A stretch of DNA of 12,102 nucleotides from Oscillospiraceae bacterium (GTDB taxonomy: Bacteria > Bacillota > Clostridia > UMGS1810), in contig JALEIO010000173.1 of assembly GCA_022769845.1 (NCBI GenBank), positions 1-12,102 of the forward strand, in the 5' to 3' direction. The first letter of the stretch is position 1. Every line of letters begins with the position of its first letter. Below the pieces are notes generated by a model. The model had not been told where the DNA came from, made no database searches, and saw only the letters and a program-made list of their open reading frames with translations. Positions 5,613 to 12,102 of this stretch are shown here, piece by piece. Both the position numbers and the translations under genes were made by a program.

Positions 5613-8288
5613 ATGAACAGAATAAATAAAAAGGTTTGCAGCGGTTTGTATAGGGGAGCGGCATTGCTTGTAATTGCAGCTTTTGTGCTTATAGGTGCGC
5701 CCGTGGTATCGTATGCCGAAGATAAATATACAGATTACAGATATGAGGGCTTGTATCAGCTTGGAATTATTCCTGACGGATATAAGGCAGACGATAAAAT
5801 ACTGACGCGCGGCGAATGTGCGTCTATGATTGCCAGAATATACGGCTACGCATCAAACATAGACGGAGAAAATATTTACTCGGATATTGAGGATGAATAT
5901 TTTGCCGCAAAGGAAATTGCTTATGTGAGTATGATGGGAATTTTCAGCGGATATGGTGACGGAACCTTCAGAAGTGAGCAGGCTATGACGTATCCGGAGT
6001 TTGCCACGGTTATAGTAAAGGCATTGGGATATGATACGGCGGCTCAAAGTCTTGGAGGATTTCCTGACGGATACACTGTGCTTCTGTCAAAGATAAAGGC
6101 AGACAGCATAGGAAATATATCGGGGAATATTTCAAGAAAAGCGGCGCTTGATTACATTTATAAATTTTTGGATACAGAGCTTTTACAGCCGGAGTATACA
6201 GAGGGAAAGCTTATATATAAAAGCAGCGGTGAGACTCCGATGGAAAAATGGATGAAGCTTGACAGAGTTGACGGCATTGTAACGTCAGTCGGAGATTTGT
6301 CAATTATGCATGACAATGTATCGGGAGCATTTATAACAATCGGCAGCGTAAAGGCATCAATAAAAAAAGAAATTGATTATGATAAATTTTTAGGATATTA
6401 CTGTGAGGCATATGTATGCAGCAAAAATTCGGACAGTCCTGGCAAGCTAAAAGCGATTTCCATTATGCCTGACGAAAATAATATTACGGTAATTAAAACA
6501 AACGACGTGATATCATATTCTAACGGCTGTCTGGAATATGAAAGCAAAGACAAAATCAGACAAATTACAATACCTGCGTCGGCAGACGTTGTAAAGAACG
6601 GAACACCTGTAAAGGCACAGGACAGAACGGCCGCTTTGACAAAATCCGACGGAACAATTACAATAAACAGACCAAACGCGGGCGACATAAAAATGATTGT
6701 TTTAATAGAAAACTATGATACTTATGTTGTAGGAGGAATTGATACAGAGCGCAGAGTTGTTTACGACAGGGTAAAAAGCGGCGCAGAACTTAAATTGGAA
6801 GATGACGGCAATAAAGTTATAATTACCGGCAATGACGGTATGCCAATGGATTTTAACGGAATACTTGTCGGAGATGTACTGTCAGTAAAATCCAACTATG
6901 ACGCAGGCGTAATAAGAGTTATTTGCACAAGACAAACAATCAGCGGCAAAATTGAAGAAATTGAATACACGCAGGGCGACGGTGATGCGTATATAATTGA
7001 CGGACAAAAATTAAAGACAACTGCAAATTACAGAAAATTTAAAACAATAAAGCCGTCGGTAGGAGACAGTGTTTCGATTTATCTTGATACATTCGGAAGA
7101 GCGGCGGACATAATATTTGCCTCGTCACAGGGGTATAAATACGGATATTTATGCGAGGCAGAAGCGGACGAAGCCGATAAAAATAACTGCCTGCTCAATA
7201 TTTATTGTATTGATGGCAAGTTTCAAACATTTTCAACTGCAAAAAATATCAGCGTCGATAACGAAAAAGCTAAAGATGCGAACGGCGTTATAAGCCTTCT
7301 GAAAAGAGGAACAAAGAGTGATTCTGTTTATCAGATTATAAGGTATAAAACAGATCAATCAGAACGGATTTCCAAAATAGATACTCTGTATATGAGCAGT
7401 TATGAAGATAAAAATACTTTAAGAGCCTTATATACGGGATATACAGATGCATTTGCAGAAAAAGAACAGTTGGTTTATAAGGCTGAAGGAAATACGTTTC
7501 AGCATAAGGTAATTGTTGGTGCAAATACTAAAATGATGACAGCGGCGAAAAGCTACGACGGAAATGAAGACATATTTAAAATGGGAAAAGGCTTAAAAAG
7601 CGATGAGAAGGTTACAATAAACGCTTATGTAAGCAGTACGGGACAGGTAGCGCCTGATTTAATTCTCTTTTACAGCAATTCGTCCTCTCAAGTTTCGGAT
7701 TATACATACGGCATTATAAGGAAAATTGTAAAAACAGTTAATGAATATGATGAAACGGTTTTTGGTATAACGGCGTGCACGCTGGCGGGAGATGAATATT
7801 TCTATCAGACAACCGAAGATTATAAACTTGACTCAATTTACAGTGTTGACGATACGAAAAATACTCAAGGCAACGAAAGCCATAAACTAAAACCGGGCGA
7901 TTTTGTCAGAATGGGATTAAACTCGCTTAATAAAGTTGTATGCGTTGATTTGATATATGACGTTCAGGCGAGAGAATGGAAAAGCGGCAGTAATCCATGG
8001 GGCGACTTTTATGTAAAAGACTTTTGCTTTGGAACCGCATATAAGATTGATGGTTCATATTTGCAGCTGGCACTGCCGGAGAGTGATTTGGAAAGGGTAT
8101 CAGCCGAACAGTTAAGAACGTTTAATATTGGCAGCGCAACCGTCTTTTGGTGCAGCAGTGACGGAAAGGTTATTAAAAAAATAACTTCATCTGCAATACT
8201 GCCTTATTACACTATAGGCGCCGAAGCGTCAAATGTTTTGGTATATTCAGATCACGGAAGGCCGGTACGAGTATTTATTTATGAATGA
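5613..8288 (+). CDS. SLH-domain surface protein with long beta-rich region (891 aa)
   Basis: This is a secreted wall-anchored protein of unknown function. Residues are counted from the upstream ATG at 5604. The signal peptide spans about 4-38, with likely cleavage at SYA|ED (38/39). Three SLH repeats follow at the N-terminus: about 42-85 (motif LTRGE), 91-145 (weak, MTYPE) and 150-195 (ISRKA). The remaining 690 or so residues lack any catalytic motif I know. They are rich in short beta strands with recurring patterns: a strand carrying G-x-[IV] (DGIVTSVG at 223-230, SGKIEEI at 447-453, YGIIRKI at 702-708), and a GD-x-[VL] turn that often leads to a D-x-x-G strand (PSVGDSVSIYLDTFG at 484-498). 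Similar sequences exist, as far as I recall, as uncharacterised SLH proteins in Clostridia. The gene starts 5 bases after the previous stop, so translational coupling is likely. A structural or glycan-binding role is only a guess. Confidence 0.88.
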   Translation: MNRINKKVCSGLYRGAALLVIAAFVLIGAPVVSYAEDKYTDYRYEGLYQLGIIPDGYKADDKILTRGECASMIARIYGYASNIDGENIYSDIEDEYFAAKEIAYVSMMGIFSGYGDGTFRSEQAMTYPEFATVIVKALGYDTAAQSLGGFPDGYTVLLSKIKADSIGNISGNISRKAALDYIYKFLDTELLQPEYTEGKLIYKSSGETPMEKWMKLDRVDGIVTSVGDLSIMHDNVSGAFITIGSVKASIKKEIDYDKFLGYYCEAYVCSKNSDSPGKLKAISIMPDENNITVIKTNDVISYSNGCLEYESKDKIRQITIPASADVVKNGTPVKAQDRTAALTKSDGTITINRPNAGDIKMIVLIENYDTYVVGGIDTERRVVYDRVKSGAELKLEDDGNKVIITGNDGMPMDFNGILVGDVLSVKSNYDAGVIRVICTRQTISGKIEEIEYTQGDGDAYIIDGQKLKTTANYRKFKTIKPSVGDSVSIYLDTFGRAADIIFASSQGYKYGYLCEAEADEADKNNCLLNIYCIDGKFQTFSTAKNISVDNEKAKDANGVISLLKRGTKSDSVYQIIRYKTDQSERISKIDTLYMSSYEDKNTLRALYTGYTDAFAEKEQLVYKAEGNTFQHKVIVGANTKMMTAAKSYDGNEDIFKMGKGLKSDEKVTINAYVSSTGQVAPDLILFYSNSSSQVSDYTYGIIRKIVKTVNEYDETVFGITACTLAGDEYFYQTTEDYKLDSIYSVDDTKNTQGNESHKLKPGDFVRMGLNSLNKVVCVDLIYDVQAREWKSGSNPWGDFYVKDFCFGTAYKIDGSYLQLALPESDLERVSAEQLRTFNIGSATVFWCSSDGKVIKKITSSAILPYYTIGAEASNVLVYSDHGRPVRVFIYE

Positions 8289-8391
8289 GCGTAAACCGCA
8301 AATAATACATTGTTTGCCTGCATATAAAGCTTTTGAGTTGTTGGCAGATATTTTTGGTCGGAAAGGATATGTGATTCAATATGAAAAATAA
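8281..8391 (+). CDS. Possible 36-residue bridging small ORF
   Basis: An ATG at 8281 opens a reading frame that overlaps the last 8 bases of the upstream SLH gene, crosses the entire 92-base gap and ends at a TAA (8389-8391) inside the first codons of the next gene. The product would begin MNERKPQIIH and end YVIQYEK, with no signal peptide or membrane segment. No good ribosome binding site precedes it, and an open frame of this length can occur by chance. It may still act by bringing ribosomes from one gene to the next. I rate it more likely non-coding than real. Confidence 0.15.
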   Translation: MNERKPQIIHCLPAYKAFELLADIFGRKGYVIQYEK

Positions 8392-11300
8392 AATTGCCGC
8401 TATTGTTCTGGCAGTAAGCTTGACAACCGGAGGTATATCCGCCGGAGCTTCAACATTTTCCGATGTAGAAAATGATAAATACAAAGAGTCAATAGAATAT
8501 CTTAACGAAATAGGAGTTATAAACGGAGTCGGCAATAATATGTTTGCTCCCGAGCAAACAATTACCCGAGGAGATTTTTCGGTAATACTTGCAAAAGCAC
8601 TGGGGCTTAAAGGACATACCGATAATATGTTTGCGGATGTTACAGCGCAGGACTATTACTGCGATGCCGTAAACGCCGTATCGCAGGCAGGAATTTTGCA
8701 GGGAGTGGGCGGCGGCTTGTTTTGCCCTCAAGATGAAATTACGGTTCAGGAATGTGCAGCCGTTGCAGTAAGGGCATACGAATATAAAAAGAATATGAAA
8801 ATAAGCTATGGAGAATTTTTAAACGAATATTCTGACGGCGGCAAGGTATCAGAATGGGCAAAAAGTTCTATGAATAAAGCGCTTACCATGAACTTTATAA
8901 CCGCTGACAACGGTATGATAACGCCAATGCGAAAAATGTCGCGCAAGGAAGCGGCAATGCTTATGGCAGGGCTTATGAATAGCTTGACTGAAGATATTTA
9001 TTGGGATAACAGCGCGCAAACTCGCATTATTCAGGATAGGCGAGGAAACATTTTTACAAAAGGTGAGGATGTGACTTTTACATTAAAAACAGGATGGAGT
9101 TTGATTGAATGTGTTATAAATGATTTTTGGAATGAAACAGTTTCGCACGAGTTTATAAAAAATGATAACGGAGCAATTTTGTTGAATTACGGATATTTGA
9201 ATCCCGGATATTACAATGCGTCATTTTATTCAACAGATAAATACGGAATGAAGTATGAGATTGCCAAGACAACCTTTTGTATTTTAGAGCCGTGTGATTT
9301 TTCAGATGTAAAATATTCGCCGTTTGGTATGAATACCCATGCAGACCGTTCTTCAACAGGATGGAGCTATGACCTGCTTAAAGAAGCGAGCCTTATAGGT
9401 GTAAAATCTGTCCGTGATACAAATGATTGGGGTGCAACCGAAACAGGAAAAGGCGTATATAAATCGTCTCACGCACAATGGCTGCAAAGTTCGGCTGACA
9501 AATACGGTATGTCAGTTTTGAGCGTTACGGGATATACCAATAAATTTTATGATAACAATGCAACTCCTTGGTCGGAGGACGGGCGTCAGGGATTTGCAAA
9601 TTATTCCAAGGCAATTTTTGACCTTTACGGCGGAAGACTGGAAAAACAGGAAATGTTTAATGAATGGTGGGGACCTCAATTTGGCGATAAGGGAGACGGT
9701 CCTGCGGATTCATTGCCCGAAACATATGTGCCGCTTGTAAAAAAAGTTTATGAAACAGTAAAAAAAGCATATCCAAATGCAGAACTGCTTGGAGAGTTCG
9801 GAAGTCCCGCAGAGTGGAATGAACCGATTTTAAATTTAGGAATTATAGATTATATGGACGCGGCGGCATATCATGTTTATCCGAATTACAGTTCTTACGA
9901 ATATGTGAAAAAAGTAGCCTCCGAATTGCGCGAGCAGCTGGCAAAATATAATAAAAGCGGAAAAAAGATTCCGATGTATTTGACAGAAACCGGTTGCGCG
10001 ACATCTACCAATAACTATGGTGTTCCGGAGGAAGAACAGGCGTATTATGTACCTAAACTGTTTTGCTTGGCATTGAGCGAGGGAACAGAACGGATATATT
10101 GGTATGATTTGATTGACGACGGAAATTCCGATTCAGAGCACGAACACAGATTTGGTATACTGCACGCAAACGGAAGCGATTACGGAAGCTATACGCCAAA
10201 GCCGGCTTATGTGGCATACGGAGTTTTGGCAAGAACAATTAAAGATATGCGATTTAAAGAGGCTGTTAATAAGGATGGTATAGAGTGTTATACGTTTGCG
10301 GGAGAAAACGAGCCGGTAAATGTTATCTATTACCGCGGCGGAGAAGAACAAATTACCGTTTATGCCGACAAACCGATATATATGATTGATATGATGGGAA
10401 ATGAGAGACTCTGCACACCTGTGGACGGAAAACTTTATTTCACAGTATCGGACGAAAGTATATACTTAAGAGGAGAAATAAAAAATTTTGAAAAGGGAAT
10501 GCCTTATTCTGTAACATCCGACAAATGGGCAGCAGTCGGTGAGCCTATTGAGCTTACAGTTCATTCAGAAGAGCCGGGGGGTGAGGCTGTTATAGGTGGA
10601 GTGTCATATAAGCTTAATGAGAATATTCTTCTTTCCCCGGCACAGACTGCCCAGCAAAGAAGAATTGTAATTGACTTAAAACGTGACGGAAAATGCTTTG
10701 GCAGGCTGGTTGCGAAAAAGGACATAAACGAGAAATATGAATGCAGTGTGTATTCAGGTGTTGAAGCTGTGGATAATGTTCCTCACGGGACTGTAAATAT
10801 AAAGGTAAATAACATATCTCCCGATCCGCTTCATTTGACAGGGGTGCAATACAGCTTTAACGAGGTTGACGGTCAGAAGATGTGCGATGAGGTAATCGAG
10901 GGAGGTCAAAGCAAAGTTATATCTGCAGATGTAGGAGTTGTTGAAGGCAATAAGAAGTATCCTGTGAAGGTTCAGCTTATGATTGACGGTGAATTTACAG
11001 GAAAAATCGATAAAGAGACGCAGCTGGAGTTTAATCTTTTAAGGAAAAAGACAATAACTGTTGACGGTGTTTTGGATGAGCTGCCAAAAGACTGGGAGAT
11101 TAATCTTTTGGACGGTTCGGTAAATTCGCTGGCGAGCGATGGAAGTCATTATAACGGAGAAGAAGATTTGTCGGGAAAAGCGTGGGTTACTTATGATGAC
11201 GAGAATTTGTATTTTGCAGCTGATATTATTGATAATATGCATGAAACCACCTTTGAAAACGATCAAATCTGGCGAAATGACTCTGTTCAAGTGGCAATTT

Positions 11301-11674
11301 ATTGCCCGGACAACGAGAAATATGACACAGCCACAAAGTTTTTTGAAATAGGATTGTCAGCGTTTGAAGGAAATGAAAGAATATGGCAATGGAGAAAAAT
11401 AACGGAGGACAAAGAGAATGATTTTCTGGAAGGAAGCGTTTACAAGCGAACAGAAAACGGAAGCCATATAATTTATGAATTTTCTGTTCCGTGGAAAACG
11501 CTCGGAATAAATCCCAATATAAATAAAAATATTTCTATGACAATACTTGTAAACGATGAGGATAAGGGAGTAAGAAAGACAGCATTATCGTGGGGAGATG
11601 GCGTTTTGAGCGGAAAAGACCCTATGAAATTCAGAAGTTTTGTTTTAGTAGGCGAGGTGGATAAAGATGATTAA
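8381..11674 (+). CDS. SLH-anchored glycoside hydrolase with CBM9-like domain (1097 aa)
   Basis: This is a large wall-anchored polysaccharide-degrading enzyme. The signal peptide is 1-23 (AGA|ST). An N-terminal SLH triplet follows: about 25-76 (ITRGD), 84-136 (ITVQE) and 150-200 (MSRKE). Residues about 210-303 look like an Ig-like sandwich. Residues about 313-620 form a TIM barrel of clan GH-A type, starting at FGMNTH. Asn427-Glu428 (in EMFNEWW) is the candidate acid/base, Glu536 (in YLTETG) the candidate nucleophile, and His498 and Trp574 sit at usual active-site strand ends. A beta domain (about 625-700) and Ig-like segments (about 705-880) lead to a CBM9-like domain at about 889-1093, opening with ITVDGVLDELPKDW. 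I cannot assign the GH family (GH5- or GH39-like are options) or the substrate. GGAAAGGA lies at 8360-8367, about 13 bases before the ATG, which is rather far. A stop at 8372-8374 closes the frame just upstream, so no earlier start exists. Confidence 0.9.
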   Translation: MKNKIAAIVLAVSLTTGGISAGASTFSDVENDKYKESIEYLNEIGVINGVGNNMFAPEQTITRGDFSVILAKALGLKGHTDNMFADVTAQDYYCDAVNAVSQAGILQGVGGGLFCPQDEITVQECAAVAVRAYEYKKNMKISYGEFLNEYSDGGKVSEWAKSSMNKALTMNFITADNGMITPMRKMSRKEAAMLMAGLMNSLTEDIYWDNSAQTRIIQDRRGNIFTKGEDVTFTLKTGWSLIECVINDFWNETVSHEFIKNDNGAILLNYGYLNPGYYNASFYSTDKYGMKYEIAKTTFCILEPCDFSDVKYSPFGMNTHADRSSTGWSYDLLKEASLIGVKSVRDTNDWGATETGKGVYKSSHAQWLQSSADKYGMSVLSVTGYTNKFYDNNATPWSEDGRQGFANYSKAIFDLYGGRLEKQEMFNEWWGPQFGDKGDGPADSLPETYVPLVKKVYETVKKAYPNAELLGEFGSPAEWNEPILNLGIIDYMDAAAYHVYPNYSSYEYVKKVASELREQLAKYNKSGKKIPMYLTETGCATSTNNYGVPEEEQAYYVPKLFCLALSEGTERIYWYDLIDDGNSDSEHEHRFGILHANGSDYGSYTPKPAYVAYGVLARTIKDMRFKEAVNKDGIECYTFAGENEPVNVIYYRGGEEQITVYADKPIYMIDMMGNERLCTPVDGKLYFTVSDESIYLRGEIKNFEKGMPYSVTSDKWAAVGEPIELTVHSEEPGGEAVIGGVSYKLNENILLSPAQTAQQRRIVIDLKRDGKCFGRLVAKKDINEKYECSVYSGVEAVDNVPHGTVNIKVNNISPDPLHLTGVQYSFNEVDGQKMCDEVIEGGQSKVISADVGVVEGNKKYPVKVQLMIDGEFTGKIDKETQLEFNLLRKKTITVDGVLDELPKDWEINLLDGSVNSLASDGSHYNGEEDLSGKAWVTYDDENLYFAADIIDNMHETTFENDQIWRNDSVQVAIYCPDNEKYDTATKFFEIGLSAFEGNERIWQWRKITEDKENDFLEGSVYKRTENGSHIIYEFSVPWKTLGINPNINKNISMTILVNDEDKGVRKTALSWGDGVLSGKDPMKFRSFVLVGEVDKDD

Positions 11675-12102
11675 AAAAATATCTATAATGATGTGTGTTA
11701 TCACGGTATTCTTCGCGCAGGCGATATCGGTTTATGCCGCTGCCGGTGTAAAGCTTACAGGAGCTTATGAAAATTCACCGGCTGAAAACATTTTCAGAAT
11801 ACAGGGCAATGACCAGGAGTTTGTCTTGCTTGACACCTCTGATGAATACGATTCAAAATATTTTGTTATGGCTCTGCGGCCATATGGAAATCGTCCGTTT
11901 GATACAAAAGGAAGTCAGCGATTTGATCCGAACAGCACAACAAATATTGCGTATTTTTTAAATAATGATTTTCTTAATACCGGAAATCGGGAGGTGTTTT
12001 TTAACAAGTGGTATGCACTTCCCGAGAAAATTGTGAAATATGTTGATTTTAATCATAGCTGGATGGTTGAAAAAGGAAAAACAATTCCCGAACCGTATTA
12101 TG
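11667..12102 (+). CDS. Secreted protein of unknown function, 3' end outside window
   Basis: The first 145 codons are present and the frame is still open at the window edge. Residues 1-24 form a signal peptide (MIKKISIMMC start, VYA|AA cleavage), so the product is exported. The mature part begins with a short beta-like stretch and contains DSKYFVMALRPYGNRPFD, FDPNSTTNIAYFLNNDFLN and LPEKIVKYVDFNHSW. The N-I-A-Y-x-L-N-N pattern followed by LP-x-x-I resembles uncharacterised domains of Firmicutes surface proteins, but I cannot name the family with confidence. No SLH repeat is seen in the visible part; one could lie further downstream. The ATG overlaps the previous gene's end by 8 bases, and GAGGTGG (11654-11660) lies six bases upstream, inside that gene, so translational coupling with the anchored hydrolase is likely. 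This start is strongly supported. Confidence 0.85.
   Translation, partial: MIKKISIMMCVITVFFAQAISVYAAAGVKLTGAYENSPAENIFRIQGNDQEFVLLDTSDEYDSKYFVMALRPYGNRPFDTKGSQRFDPNSTTNIAYFLNNDFLNTGNREVFFNKWYALPEKIVKYVDFNHSWMVEKGKTIPEPYY

Noticed and set aside
11767..11961. A 64-codon plus-strand frame near the right end
   Set aside because: It is in a different frame from the secreted protein starting at 11667, which has a signal peptide, a good ribosome binding site and an open frame through the whole stretch.
1..12102. CRISPR array, tRNA, rRNA, transposase or phage genes
   Set aside because: No regularly spaced repeats, RNA gene structures or mobile-element coding sequences were seen on either strand.

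Overview
The window comes from an A+T-rich, low-GC Gram-positive genome, most likely an anaerobic member of the class Clostridia. The evidence is strong purine-rich ribosome binding sites, Gram-positive type signal peptides, and three consecutive secreted proteins with S-layer homology (SLH) domains, which hold proteins on the peptidoglycan-linked secondary polymer of such walls. SLH domains fused to carbohydrate-active enzymes suggest a plant-polysaccharide degrader from a gut or similar niche. A Monoglobus-like or Ruminococcaceae-like relative is plausible, but this is inference, not something read from a marker gene.

Layout. Bases 1-189 are non-coding and carry two abutting perfect hairpins (1-47). 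On the minus strand, 2628-190 encodes a cytoplasmic glycoside hydrolase family 2 (GH2) beta-mannosidase-like enzyme. Upstream of it, in the same direction, 3628-2744 encodes an AraC-family regulator. A 284-base intergenic region (3629-3912) separates these from a plus-strand gene cluster. It holds a perfect-consensus promoter for the regulator and a TTGACA-type promoter for the plus-strand genes. The plus-strand cluster runs 3913-5607 (Ig-like and helical region plus C-terminal SLH triplet), 5613-8288 (N-terminal SLH triplet plus about 690 residues of uncharacterised beta-rich sequence), 8381-11674 (N-terminal SLH triplet, a clan GH-A-like hydrolase domain and a C-terminal CBM9-like domain), and 11667 to beyond the window end (a secreted protein of unknown function, open at its 3' end).

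How the genes may work together. The plus-strand genes look like one operon for a wall-anchored exoenzyme set. They are tightly packed: 5 bases between the first and second, 92 between the second and third, and an 8-base overlap between the third and fourth. The anchored hydrolase would cut a polysaccharide outside the cell, and the cytoplasmic GH2 enzyme would trim imported oligosaccharides. The AraC protein is the obvious candidate regulator of both sides. No transporter lies inside the window. The two least understood parts are the beta-rich region of the second SLH protein and the truncated last gene.
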